Numbered from the stretch's first letter, positions 48,020 through 59,582 are shown. The stretch: 60,000 nucleotides of DNA from Acanthaster planci (GCF_001949145.1 NW_019091456.1:739224-799223); one strand, 5' to 3'. Program-made: numbers and translations. The notes: generated by a model from the sequence alone, not told the origin.

Positions 48020-50709
48020 CTGCATAGAAGTTCATGTTGGGGCAGGTATGGCCAGGTCTGTTTACAGGCAAACAATCAGATATATTTGCCAACATGAATA
48101 TGAACGAGAGTGGTATTTGCACCGTCCAATCTCGTAAGCCATTGTTCACGGCGTTTTTTTTTTTTTTTTCTCTCGAGACTGCATTTTCCCAAGCTCTGCT
48201 GCACAGAGAACGTGCGAGTGATCAAAGGGAACAGATTTACGATGGGCCGCCCCCCCCATCGATCTGCATGAAGCTTCCTAGCAGTTGGGCTGCATCTTGA
48301 ATTTTTTTGTGAGCTCCTGTCGGCCACGGCACGAGCCGCCTCCGGTTCCATGAGCTGCCGGGCAGAGAAAAAAAACAGCCAATTTGCAGTTGGTTCAAGT
48401 AGACCTCTGATTTGCTGAAAGTGAAAGAAAAGGAGAAAGCAAGCAGAAGTACTGTCCATTGGATTTTCATGCAACCATCCCCAATGCACCTCCGCGTATT
48501 CAGGGTCATGAATGAGAAATGTTTCAGTGCATCTACCGGTAGTAAATGGAAGTCAAAAATTTAAGCCCTAAACAATGTCCAAATTGAGACACTGCCAGCA
48601 ACTATAAAACATATGCCAGTAACTTTCTTTTAGTAACTTCCTTTCTGAAATTCCATCATGGCCAGAATGTTCCTTTACAACATGCAGGTTTCATACTTTC
48701 CCATAGCCAATAATGGTACATGTATAGTCCGATTTTTTTTTGCAGGTACCGCTCTACCCAATATAAACTTCTTGGGCTCTCACAATAGTACCCCTTTATC
48801 CTGTGATAAGTAATAAAAAACGTCCCCTGAGATATGTCAAGCCACAGATCACTGACCTACTTATGTTGGTAATGAAAGCACAAGCCCTGCAGGGGCTGCA
48901 GCCAGCACTGGGCATGCTCAGTGGAACACGTCCCGGCCCTCTCCATTGGCTGGCAGAGGTGGGCAGGGAGTGGGCTGATCCTGTGGTCAGGAAGGCCCAG
49001 GCTAGAGAGAGCTACATGTTTGCAACACTCCGGAAAGTTTGTTCACCCGGTGCAGTGCTGTTGGACTGTATTGCACGTGTTCCTAGACTGTTGGGCACGT
49101 GCACACATGTACTGTACATGTACCGGTTCCGTATAGTTGTACATGTACATGTATGTGGACATGCAAATCTAATTGCATTAAGACAGGGTCCTAGGTCCTA
49201 GGTGATCTTTGTGGGAGAACCCCGGACAAATAGCTTTACTGAAAGGTTTTCTGGCTCCCTGCAAAACCATCATATCCCCTCCCCCCCCAAAAAAAACAAC
49301 CAGCTGCAGAAAAACGGGTCAATTTGTTACCCTCACTTTGCTTTCCCGTTCACATCCTGCGTATCACTTCAATATTTTCCTCTAACAAAAATGCCCCGTG
49401 GTGTTACTGCATTTAGCGCAACTTGCTTGGGAGCTGATCACTTGCACACAGTCCCGGTCCCCTTACAATTCAACTCAGTGTTGTAGTCCAACTGATCACA
49501 TGTACCAGTAGGCCCACGACATACCGGGCAATGTAAGTTCACCGAGGACGGGTCTTTTCACACGTGTACAATGTACACATGCATGTATTACAAATACATA
49601 TTACAAATACATATACATACACCTGTATTTCCATCTCTACATGTATTTGGGGGACATTTTTTCTGTTTCTCATTGTCCTGGGACCTTTAAAATCAATTTT
49701 GACTCCCAATTGTGTAACATACAAGTACTTGTATAATGGGCCACGAAGCAGGGGAGCATTTTTGAGCCGATGTTGCCTGTGAGCATTTGTTCCTTTTCAA
49801 TGGCCACTGACCTGGTTAGGTCATGATAACAATGGTTACCAAGCCTCAGCTGACCAGTACCAAGGACATTGGAGTTACCTCACTGGGTTGTTACATAACA
49901 CCAGTGATAGCCTGTTACCTTCTCCTGTGCCTCTTCATAAAGTTATTGATGCCCTGTTTATCTGGCTGACAGGCAAAGTGGGCATTTCCGCTTGCTTCTC
50001 AGTGCATTAGATGTAGATGTGTCCATACTTTCATCCTCTTGTATATAAGGATGTAGCTCAATGCTTTTGACCAGTATCTTGACCCATCCACCGTCCAAGT
50101 TTTATTGGTATGATTCACTGATACTAGGGTTTAATGGCCTAATGTAAATGGGCAGTGGCCTTCACATGCACAAGATAGAATTTAGAAAGAAGGAAATCAG
50201 GTTCAGTTAGAAAGAAGGAATTCGAGTTCATTTTGACTTGCATCTGAGTGTGATTGCTCACGAGGTCAAACCCCTCAAAATGGCAAAATGTACACTGCAA
50301 ATAATGACAAAATTGGAAAATTAAGCAATCCATGTTCATGTACAGTACGGTACCTGCTTGTTGGATACCAGTGAAGACAGCAGTCTTGTTGCAGCTACCT
50401 TCAGTTACCGGTATAATGGCTGAGTTTGTTCCCTTCTAAATAAGAAATCTGTTCTGTAATTTGTTTCGTAGCCTTCCAGTTGTAATTTTCAGTGCTTAAT
50501 TGTAGTCACTTTTCATGGCGTTCACACTATCTGTCTCTTCCCACTTCGGTATTTCAAAAAGGTAAGGTCATTTGAGAACAAAACACCAGACATCAGACCA
50601 GTCAAATAATGTGCCTTGTGTATATTTATTGTGCAGTGTACATTGGATCGGGTTTAGGTGCTGTCGTAAACTTGTAAGCTGGTGTATACTATTATCTTCA
50701 GTTTGTAAA

Positions 50710-50811
50710 GTGATTGATTTTACAGTGATTTCAGTTGATTTTCATTGATTTCATTGGACTTGATTCAGTTCAGTTTGATTCACTGATGGATTTGGCTTGA
50801 TTGATTCTCAG
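50710..50811 (+). promoter_or_regulatory. TGATT-repeat acceptor region
   Basis: The hundred bases before the acceptor contain about ten copies of TGATT or TTGAT and lack a normal continuous pyrimidine tract; the site itself reads GATTCTCAG. The repeated unit resembles branch-point motifs, so several alternative branch points may serve this exon. Confidence 0.35.
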
Positions 50812-50994
50812 GCGACGGCGCGACACCAATGCAGCTACATTGTCAGGTTACAAGAGAATGAGTTCCTGGCACAAGGGGGAGATCCGGAGTGGCTCAGAGG
50901 GCTGCCCTTCATCCCAGACAAGCTCCGGCGGCTGGCGGAACTCATCAAGCTCCTGGTGCACCAGCCCTGGCTCATCACCAAAGAGCACTTGGAG
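50812..50994 (+). CDS. SESN1: Sestrin exon: AhpD-like active-site region
   Basis: Sixty-one residues ([11 protein letters not shown]...WLITKEHLE), phase 0 to phase 0, GTGAGC donor. ARHQCSY carries the family's catalytic Cys (residue 209 of the 560-aa form; SESN2 Cys125) and Tyr (211; Tyr127). The third residue proposed for peroxidase chemistry, SESN2 His132, is Gln here (residue 216, codon 50851-50853). GGDPEWL and [10 protein letters not shown] are otherwise near-invariant family blocks. Confidence 0.96.
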
Positions 50995-52022
50995 GTGAGC
51001 GGCCCAATCAGGCTCATGCCAGTACATGCACGTGTACCCGGTACCTCCTAGGCACTGCTTTCTGCTGGGTCTGGGAGGGAGGGGTGAGGGCAGAAGGGTG
51101 GCCAATTAATTGGCAGCTTGAGGGGTTTCACATGTGATCCTAATCCGGCTGAAGCAATAGTGGCTGGCCACTACTGTACCTACCTACATTCTTCAAAATC
51201 CTTTAAGGCCTCCCGACAGCTTTTGGAAGATCGAGGGGAGTTAAAATGGATCCAAGGTGTTCGTCACATTCACTGCAGAAGCAAAGATTTCTACAACTGT
51301 TACTTTGCATTACACATGAACTGTGTATGTATGTCTAGACTCTTAATGACAAAAGTCATCTGTTTTTTACTCGCATGAATAATGCATGTACATGTATGCG
51401 CCATTATTTAATGTGCCTAACCATGCGTAAGAAAATTGGTTGTGGGCTACTAAAATTCCAAGCTTTTTTGGCTCTCGGATTCAATTTGGCCTAATTCTTC
51501 TGTTTAAAGCGATTTAAATTGCGTGGGTTAATGACGAGGTTATTGCATTGCCTTTCTCCCCTCCCAGCAGGCATGCGAGAAATAAATGGATTCACAGCAG
51601 CTGTCAGTGATAAAGTCAAATGCCAAAACATCGCAAATTGGAATTTCAAAATCTACTAAAAGCTGCCACGTGTTGATACCAAGAAATTAAGTATGCACGC
51701 AAATGATGCACGCTCCAAATGTGAGCTGATGTGGATTCCCTGAAATGCCCCCATTTGAATGTACCTTGCCCAAAAAGGAGTCCGCATTATGAAGTTTTTT
51801 TTTTTTTATTCCCCGTTCACACGCTAGACGCTTCCAGTATTCCATTGGCACCATCTTTTCCAGCCATCATGATTTCCTCTTGGTGGAATGAGGTGTCCAG
51901 GCATTGTAAATTGATTTTTATTGTAGTCATGTATTTTAGAAATTGTTCTCAGTGATGTCTTAGGAAATCATGATCTGTCCACCAAAATTTGAAACCAAAT
52001 GTTTTCTTTTTCCCCATGTTAG
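50995..52022 (+). other. Sestrin intron (1.0 kb)
   Basis: GTGAGC donor to CATGTTAG acceptor. I see no other feature. Confidence 0.9.
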
Positions 52023-52223
52023 GATCTCTTGAAGGGTCCGTCTAGCTGGGCACTATCAGAGCTCGTACAAGCCATCGTTCTTACCACCCACTTCAGCTCG
52101 CTGGCCGGGATGGTGTTTGGCTGCGGCATCAACCCAGAGATTGATATGGAGGGTGGCCACACTTGCAGGCCGCCCTCGCTTGGTGACGATCCAGGCAGTC
52201 CGTCCAACAACAATTATTCAGAG
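52023..52223 (+). CDS. SESN1: Sestrin exon: end of N-terminal domain
   Basis: Sixty-seven residues ([15 protein letters not shown]...NNNYSE), phase 0 to phase 0. [19 protein letters not shown] matches THYHSLASFTFGCGISPEI of SESN1, and GGHTCRPPS matches GGHTFRPPS. The loop after LLK is one residue shorter than in human SESN1/2, and the residue equivalent to SESN2 Ser190 is Ala (52050-52052). The exon then runs into the low-complexity, charged linker between the two domains. Confidence 0.95.
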
Positions 52224-52528
52224 GTGAGGGACGCTACCTTTAATGCCTTCAATACCTTTGTGAGGCCGACCAGCAGTGACTTGGGAGAGAGGCTGAGCTG
52301 GCAAGCTTTTGCTCTCCGGCATTTTCGGAGAATGGAGTTCACCTTGCCTCATCAATACGTGAAAAGAATCTGTTGTCAAACCTTTCTTTTATATAATAGT
52401 CACGAATTATACCTGGTTGTTTGAGGATGCCCCCGTGTATTTAATAATACCTCATGGTAGTTTCGGGAAGGCGAAACCAAACTGTCACCTTCAAGTCCAT
52501 CTTTATTTGCTCCCTTTCTTGCCCCAAG
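52224..52528 (+). other. Sestrin intron (305 bp)
   Basis: GTGAGG donor to GCCCCAAG acceptor. The reading frame stays open past the donor to 52424, so retention would add a short non-homologous tail and then a stop. Nothing else seen. Confidence 0.9.
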
Positions 52529-52664
52529 GAATTGGAAGGAGCAAGTAGCAATGTGGAGACTCTGATGCAGAAGCTGAGGGAGCTAGAGGAGCAGACGGAA
52601 CCCGACGAGACCCTGGAGGAGAAACTGAGGAAGTTTGAGAAGGTGGAGAAGCAGAACGTTGAAC
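52529..52664 (+). CDS. SESN1: Sestrin exon: charged inter-domain linker
   Basis: ELEGASSNVETLMQKLRELE through EKQNVE, rich in Glu and Lys with coiled-coil character, phase 0 to phase 1 (GAAC|GTGAGT). VETLMQKLRELEE matches VEALMEKMRQLQE of vertebrate sestrins, and the EEKLRKFEKVEK stretch corresponds to EEMASRFEIEKRE. In SESN2 this linker is poorly ordered. Confidence 0.94.
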
Positions 52665-53444
52665 GTGAGTTCAAAGGTTATGCGGTCCCTTAACGACCCG
52701 GTGCGGTATTGCTACAGCACTTGTCCAAAATGAAGCGCATCGTAGGTCGTGTGGACTCGCTGCCCCTCCGGAATGACCTTGCTTTCTGAAATACAGAACT
52801 GGCCCATTCTTGGAGCACAGATTTGTCCGTAGACTTTGCCTACCTGTTACAGGGATAACTCCAATGTTTTTAGCATCATGGGCACTGACTGAGCTTGTAC
52901 TGTGTGGTCAATTAACTCTTTGATGTGAATCTAATCTAGAGCTGTTTGGGGGGAAGAGATTATCAACAGCTGGTATGGTTACCCTGATAAACTAGAATGC
53001 TAACGAAATAGCTCACTAATCAGTTAATTGACAATCAAAAAACAAATGCAGGTATCTCAACCCGTTGGATTAAGCCTAACCCCCTAGGCTCCTGCACTAG
53101 AAAGTATACTGAACCTCACNNNNNNNNNNNNNNNNNNNNNNNNNNNNNNNNNNNNNNNNNNNNNNNNNNNNNNNNNNNNNNNNNNNNNNNNNNNNNNNNN
53201 NNNNNACAGAATCCAACACCATCTCCCTGGGCCTTTCATCCAAAGTCTCATCAAATCTACCACAACCAGCCAATCATACTCAACAACAGCCTACCAGTAC
53301 CAGCCAAAGCAACCGACACTGCAGCAGGTGTGGCGTCATCTTCCAAGGGCTACCTCTTCTAAGAGATCATTGCCATTGTTTTCCGCTGGAACTGTCTGGG
53401 AATTTTTTTTTTAATCCCAAACCAATCTGTTACTTTTTGTACAG
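52665..53444 (+). other. Sestrin intron (780 bp) with assembly gap
   Basis: It holds an 86-N gap (53120-53205). Sequence after the gap is C- and A-rich and unlike the rest of the window, but has no gene or named repeat. Confidence 0.88.
53120..53205. other. Assembly gap (86 N)
   Basis: Undetermined bases within an intron; the flanking exons join cleanly in phase 1, so no coding sequence appears to be lost. Confidence 1.
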
Positions 53445-53575
53445 TGTCGCCGCCCTGCGATGAGACCTGCCAAGACACAGCGGACCTGTCCCATTACATC
53501 ATTGATCCTGAGTTCAAGTACCAGGACTTTGCCAAGAGAGGGGAGGTATCACAAATACCCACGTTCAAAGCGCAG
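53445..53575 (+). CDS. SESN1: Sestrin exon: entry to C-terminal domain
   Basis: Phase 1 entry completes a Leu codon, then SPPCDETCQDTADLSHYIID followed by PEFKYQDFAKRGE and PTFKAQ, ending in phase 0 at CAG|GTGAGT. The DPEFKYQDFAKRG block matches DPGFGYEDFARRG of SESN3. This begins the C-terminal domain that binds leucine and GATOR2. Confidence 0.95.
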
Positions 53576-54480
53576 GTGAGTCACGACATGATTTTCAATG
53601 CTCTGTGCATCAAAAAGTCTCTTGTTTCTCAAAAACGTTGCATAGTATAGTTTGCAATGTCAGTTTCTTGTCTCGGTTATTGTAAGCTGTTAATTTGTGA
53701 ATTTGAGAAAAGCTCATCTGTGCGCCTCTCTGTGTTGAATTGGACACTTGTGACCTTTTTTGGACTGTCCAGTTTCTAGGGCCAGTTCTGCCATGTCACT
53801 CCTTGATTTTGAGCCATTCAGTCTTCCACAGTTTCGAAGCTAAAACGAAACCACATGGAAAGTTTTCCTGGAAAACAGTAACAAACTTTCAGCAGACCGG
53901 AGAATTCGCTGAGTAACGCTGGAAGGTCAAGTCCTTTAAGCAGTCAAGAACAAAAAAAAAATCATGTGGCCTTGACCTCCGCTTCCTGTATGTTGGGAAG
54001 AGGAAAAAGGACTCTCGGGAGATGAGGGAACAGATAGGGGAGCAGTTAGTCATAACTTGAAACTAGTGCTCTCTATGACTTAGCAGTAAGAGTTCTGATG
54101 ATGTTAGTCAGCTGTGACAGAACGTGACAACAACTGTCAGGCCCACTTAGGAGAAGGCAATTCCACTTGATAGATAGCTGTTTCGAAGGTGGGGGACAAC
54201 ACGGCACTTGTGGAGATCTTGCACATGTGCAAGACGACCGATACTTCCCGACACGTGTTACCAGTTTTTTGGTACAAAGTGTTACTGAGAATTTGTTGTG
54301 ACGATCAGTCATTGTTAATATTGGCCCTTCAAGACACTTCAACGTTGGACTAGCTTTAAAAAAAAAAAGGTTCATGGGTTCCGTGTTTGCACGGGATACC
54401 GTGTCCACATCTCCCACAAGTTTCCTTGGTAAGCTGCATCATTAGTGGTAGCCTAACAAATCTGTTTTTTCCTACGACAG
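53576..54480 (+). other. Sestrin intron (905 bp)
   Basis: GTGAGT donor to CTACGACAG acceptor. I see nothing else in it. Confidence 0.9.
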
Positions 54481-54590
54481 GATTATTCTTGGGAGGACCA
54501 GGGATTCTCGTTACTTAATCGTTACTACCCAGATGTGGCGCCCATGTTGGATGACAAGTTCAGGCTCGCTTACAGTTTAACCTACAACAC
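54481..54590 (+). CDS. SESN1: Sestrin exon: leucine pocket, first part
   Basis: [19 protein letters not shown] through AYSLTYNT, phase 0 to phase 2 (AAC AC|GTAAGC). The TYNT block supplies three residues equivalent to SESN2 Thr374, Tyr375 and Thr377 that line the leucine pocket (residues 453, 454 and 456 of the 560-aa form); the last Thr codon is split by the intron. Confidence 0.96.
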
Positions 54591-54767
54591 GTAAGCTGCA
54601 GAATTGTTCCAAAACATCGTAGGGCTAATGAAAGCTATACACAGGGCTTTCCAGATTGGCTTTGGTTCTGTACATTACATGGCGGTATTTTTCATAGACC
54701 AAAAACGGTGTTGCCAAAAAAGCCCCGTTTTATTCCGCGTTTGTTTTTGTGTTCTTTCTCCTGACAG
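54591..54767 (+). other. Short sestrin intron (177 bp)
   Basis: GTAAGC donor to CTCCTGACAG acceptor with a good pyrimidine tract. It contains no other feature. Confidence 0.95.
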
Positions 54768-54993
54768 AATGGGCAAGAAGGAACAAGTGGACACCTCCCT
54801 CCTGAGGCGAGCCATCTGGAATTATATTCACTCCCTCTACGGCATCCGCCACGACGACTACGATTACGGGGCCGTCAACACGCTGATGGACCGGGCCCTC
54901 AAGACCTACATAAAGACGGTCTGCTGCTACCCGGAGAAGGTCACCCTCAGCCACTACGAATCCTTCTGGAGGGATTTCAAACATTCTGAAAAG
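54768..54993 (+). CDS. SESN1: Sestrin exon: leucine pocket and GATOR2-binding region
   Basis: [20 protein letters not shown], then [25 protein letters not shown] and [10 protein letters not shown]; phase 2 entry, phase 0 exit. Thr465, Arg469, Trp523 and Glu530 (560-aa numbering) correspond to SESN2 Thr386, Arg390, Trp444 and Glu451, the core of leucine binding. DDY (485-487) corresponds to SESN2 Asp406-Asp407-Tyr408, needed for GATOR2 contact. All are conserved, so a leucine-sensing role is well supported by residue pattern. Function is inferred from family. Confidence 0.97.
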
Positions 54994-55798
54994 GTAACGC
55001 CCCTCTTTATCCCCCATCCCCTCCCCCAATCCCCGAGTTAGTTCCCAGATTTGCTGGGTCTGTGCTTGAATGAGTCATTTCTCAGGATTTTCAAGATTTC
55101 AACCCTAAAACTGATGGAATTTGGGAAGTTTAATTAGTCGGATTTTGTAACACTAAGTACACTTGGCAAAAATCAAAAAAGATTCGTTATAGCCATTTGT
55201 GAGAGAGCCCATGCCTTGCTACTTGTTAAAGGCCTAGAAAGCGGCAGTTTTTCATTTTCATCATTACAAACCGTGTTATATGTTATGTGGATTTTTCATC
55301 TTTTAATCTCGCTCGTTACCTAGCAACTGTTACCGGCTTTTGGCCAGCGGGTCACACTTAAGGCATTCACCTTTTCCTCAGATTAGTTGATTTCCTTGTT
55401 TTCTCACTTCTCAATTATGTCATTAAAACTTGAAAAACACTGTACAAAGTCTTGTAAAGATTGGGATTGCCTCAGTTTTTTTTGTCAAAGTCAAGTTGCA
55501 TGCCTGACACTTGTGTATTTATGCACATATATATGGAACAGCAGCGTGTTCAGCTTGAATGTGTGTGAATCTGTAAACACTTCACTTTTTCATCATCTTG
55601 CATACGTCGGCCTTGTGTCTTGAACACTATTGCCTTCAATTTTTGGGGTGGATAATATCTTCCCAAGGGTATGCAAGATTCCCTGTGCCATTTTGTCACC
55701 CCCCACCCCTTTGTGTACCCACCTCGGCTCTGGTCCCGCCTGAATTTGGCAGATCCTCATTTTTTTATTCTGTCCCTCTCCGATTGCCTTCCTGGCAG
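54994..55798 (+). other. Last sestrin intron (805 bp)
   Basis: GTAACG donor to CTTCCTGGCAG acceptor. No other feature seen. Confidence 0.92.
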
Positions 55799-55888
55799 GT
55801 GCACGTCAATCTCATGGTGCTGGAAGCCAAGATGCAGGCTAGTCTCCTCTACAGCCTGCGGGCGGTCATGTGGCTCTATACCAGATGA
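55799..55888 (+). CDS. SESN1: Sestrin, terminal coding exon
   Basis: VHVNLMVLEAKMQASLLYSL, then RAVMWLYTR and TGA at 55886-55888. It aligns without gaps to the end of vertebrate sestrins (VHVNLLL.EARMQAELLYALRAITR..T). This is the final helix of the C-terminal domain. Total length is 560 aa with exon 1A or 484 aa with exon 1B. Confidence 0.97.
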   Translation: MHVNLMVLEAKMQASLLYSLRAVMWLYTR

Positions 55889-58222
55889 CGCAGCTGGCTT
55901 CCAAATGACTCCTCGGAAGAAAAAACTGCCACCCGCCACCAGTCTCTGTATGATAATAAGAAAAACCAAACTTCCTGAAACAGCTGATTGACTGTTGGCT
56001 CTTCTGGTTCCAGAGGAAGCCGTCCTGTTTAAACATACCTGCCTGAAAGCAATACTGTGTTCATGTACATGTAGTTTTGAAACCTGCGAATTTTCTTCCC
56101 CTCTGCAGGGTAAATGGCTTATAAACAGGTTTAATGAGGGTTAGGGTTACATGGTTTTAAAAAACAACATCACTGTTACATATAGATCTTCCGGGGTGCT
56201 TTATTCCCAAAGATGTGTTGCAAAGCTTGAAGATTGGCTGCGGCTGTGGCTATTGGCTCTTGTCTGTCAGTGCAGAGAACAAAAGTCGTAGCCACAACAC
56301 AGCTGGCTTGGAGGTAGCCCAGTCTCGTGTCCTTGTACATGAGGCATGGACGAGAGCAGATACTGTTCAGAGCGGCTTTTAGCCAATCAGCTGTCATCCT
56401 GCTCCGCTCGCAAGCTTTACAACCAATCAGGGGCCACTTGTGACTTTCTCATGTAAGTGAATCTCAGTTCAAATGCGTTGATGTGTGTGCGCGCTTGTAA
56501 ATAATTGGGAATTCCCTCTCTTCGGTCAAACCGGAAAGGAATGCCGCCTGCCCGCAACGAGTAAATTGTTGTTGAATGTTGAGTTTGTACATTGTTCAGA
56601 TGAGGAATGGCACTATAAACTAGTTGAACTAAAACAAAATAATTGAACTTGCGAATTCCTGGCTTGTGCTACCTTTAGCTTGTTATGTTTGCCTGGTGGA
56701 TCGTCCTTTCCTGTTTTAAAGAAATAATGATAAAAATCATTACAATTGTAAGTAAACAACAGTTTGTTAAAGCCAGCATTAGTTGAAATTTTAAAACCCG
56801 TAAGCAACTGTTTACACATGATTAAAATCGTTCCACTGATTGGACTTGTCTATATGCATATATCCTACGATCCCATTACAAAATCTTATATTGCCCTCTT
56901 GTATTTGTTGTATCCATTAAGAGCTGTACAGTTGTTGTAAACAGTTTAAAAAAAAAAAATCTCCACGTAAACGTGGTTGTTTAGAGTTGATCGAAGCACA
57001 GGTGTATAGAACGTACAGTGCCAGTATTTGTGTTGTTACAAAGTTTGATCATCATGCATCTCTGTTTGTGTTTCTTGTTCGAGAAGGGGAACGCCTTTGT
57101 CGTGAAATATTTTTTGACTGAAAATGCTTTTGCAGTGCATTGGGGGACATTTGTGGCATTGGTTTTTATTTTTTTTTTGAGTGTGAGTGCCGTTTGGATG
57201 GCTGGTACTGCTCTTTGGACATCGTACGTGTGCACGTAAAATGTTGACCTGAGTTTATCACATCATCAGAACGGTGGTGGTTATTCCTTTTTTTGTGTTA
57301 TTTTTGAAATGTGCAATTTCTGCTCGACAAAATGTGTTCAAGTGTTTTACTGTAAAGCTTGTGGCTCGTTATTACCACAGCAGAGGATAGGACTGATCAA
57401 ATTACTGGCAAGGTTGCCAGTTAATCTTTGCTCCAAACACTCCTCGATCTGCTGGAGCACCTCGAGTGCGGAGCATTGCTTTCCCCTGTTGATCCCTTCT
57501 CTCGTGGTATTTTCAGTCAAAGAATATCATCATTGAAGTCTTCTGGGGTTTGGGTTACAGGGAGTGTTCGTGTTTTGGGGGTTTTTTTTTTATGAGAAAG
57601 ATCACAGACTTCGTGTTTAATAACGGTGCAGTTAACAATGTGTTATTTTGTTTGTACATACAAGAGCCTGTACAGTGTTCTGCTTGACATGATGTATAGC
57701 GACAGTGTTCATATCTGTTATTACCTTCAGCATTGGGTGTTTATAGCCGGGAAAGGGGAATATGGGGGGGCGTGAGGGCAGGAATCCGGGATTCCTTATT
57801 TATTGCCAAATATGCAGATTTCAACCAATCATTGAATTATTGAAGAATTGTTGCAGCTGTATAAATCATAAATATTGCTCTCGTTAAAAAGTTGTTGTGA
57901 TTGACTTTAATTGCCCAAATGAACAAAAACTTTCTGTCGAAGGGCCCCGGCGGATGTATCCCAATTATCCAGTGGTGTCTTCATTTGTTGGTTACCATTG
58001 GGCTTTGGGTTTCACAGCGTCTGGCTTTTTTTGTGTGGGGGAGGGGGGGTTGGTCAATGAATGTAAGGCTGCGGATGACAGATTGTGTCGGTTGTAAGTG
58101 GGGCGAGATTGCTTTCGTCAAATTCCTCCCGAGGTTGAGTAAGCATCCGGATGGAATGCTGCAGGGAGAGGGTTGATGTCGGAAGGTGATGTTTGTTTTT
58201 TTGTTTTTTCTTCAGAGCTTTG

Positions 58223-58228
58223 AATAAA
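58223..58228 (+). terminator. Candidate polyadenylation signal (proximal)
   Basis: AATAAA followed within 30 bases by a G/T-rich stretch (TTTGGGTTGAG). It is the first canonical signal after the sestrin stop codon. Confidence 0.45.
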
Positions 58229-59576
58229 GGGAACATTTGGGTTGAGCTTCATATTGCATGGTAATTGAAACGTCATAAGACCCATCCTACTGATACAAAT
58301 TACGTTTACTGGTGTCGACTTTTTATCGTCAGTGAGTCGAGATGTATGCTCTGGTACCTTGTGATTATCTAGAATCCTAAATTTGTTGCATGTTTGTCCA
58401 GGCACTAGTGTTTGGCAAAGCATGAGCACTTCGTTCGCGGAACAAACTATGATTAAGCTTCATCTTACAATGAGTACCTCTGTGATTTGTTATAGAACCA
58501 AAGATATAACTCGGCGATGTGTTGTGGCAGATTACGACCATACTTGGCAGTCAGTCATTTTTTATTTTTATTTTTTTCTTTGTGTGTGTTTCATTTCTGC
58601 TTTTTTGACATCTTGTTACGCTTTGCCAGCATGTGTTTAACGAACCCATTCCTCTGAAAAGGCATTTAAAAGATGAAGAATATACTTTCCAATTTTCACT
58701 TATGCTGCAAGTTGGCTTACGAAGTTTCCTGGGTCCTTTTGTGCCGTGCTCTAGTGTACAGTGTTCAGGTGTAGGCCAACTAATAGGTGTATAGTTGTTG
58801 GAGACACTTATGTTTCAAAAGAATCAGAGATGATGTTCATTTGGAGGGGTGGGTCAACAGGGGTCACATTAATTCAAGGCTGTTCTGACCCACATCCCAG
58901 GGCCTGGTAAGTTAGGTGTGGGTATCACATTTGAGGGACAACAGTATTATTGTGATAGCTGGAGATTTTCCAATCAAGGACCTGCAGACTGGAGTGGAGT
59001 CTATCCCTAGCATGGGACACTTGGTCACCAACAAACTAAAGTTTGTCTCATATCATTGTAGATTAAATAGATACTGACTGGCTTGAATTTTTATGACAAA
59101 AATACATTGTTATTGTGCGTTCATTTGTTTACCTTGATCGGTTATTTTTAAATGGCATTTCTGAAACTGCAACACCAAATTATATATTATATATATATTT
59201 AATAATATTGTTTATGAAAATGTTATTGCTTCATTTGTATGTTTGATAATGATTTACAAGTTTGTTTTTTTATGTTGTGGCATGCCAAAACTCATTTTCC
59301 ATGTACGCTTATGTCATTTTGTCCATTATCCAGCAGGCAAAACTGATTAACTTTTGTTCTACGGATAAGTTTAGCTCTTATCTTCGCACTTCTAACAGTA
59401 TTCATCAGAAAGGTTAACTTCTCATCGAACATTCGGTATTAATGTTTAGGTTCCAACAGCAGAGTTTCATATTGGTTTGTTCTGTTTGTTTTGATTTTTG
59501 GAGCTACGTTTTGGTCCACCATTCCACCAATATTTCTGCTTTGTTCCCAAATATTTCCTTAACAGAATACTGTGAA

Positions 59577-59582
59577 ATAAAA
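59577..59582 (+). terminator. Candidate polyadenylation signal (distal)
   Basis: AATAAA with a T/G-containing downstream region. It would end a 3.7-kb 3' UTR. Confidence 0.35.

Larger units (their letters stand above)
47077..50811 (+). other. Sestrin intron (3.7 kb)
   Basis: It contains a perfect 10-bp inverted repeat (47992-48019), TACATGTA tracts near 49140, a short duplicated GAAAGAAGG block (50179-50233) and a TGATT-rich acceptor region. No other exon is recognisable. Confidence 0.86.

Noticed and set aside
56128-56142. GGGTTAGGGTT, telomere-like
   Set aside because: Under two telomeric units; not an interstitial telomere.
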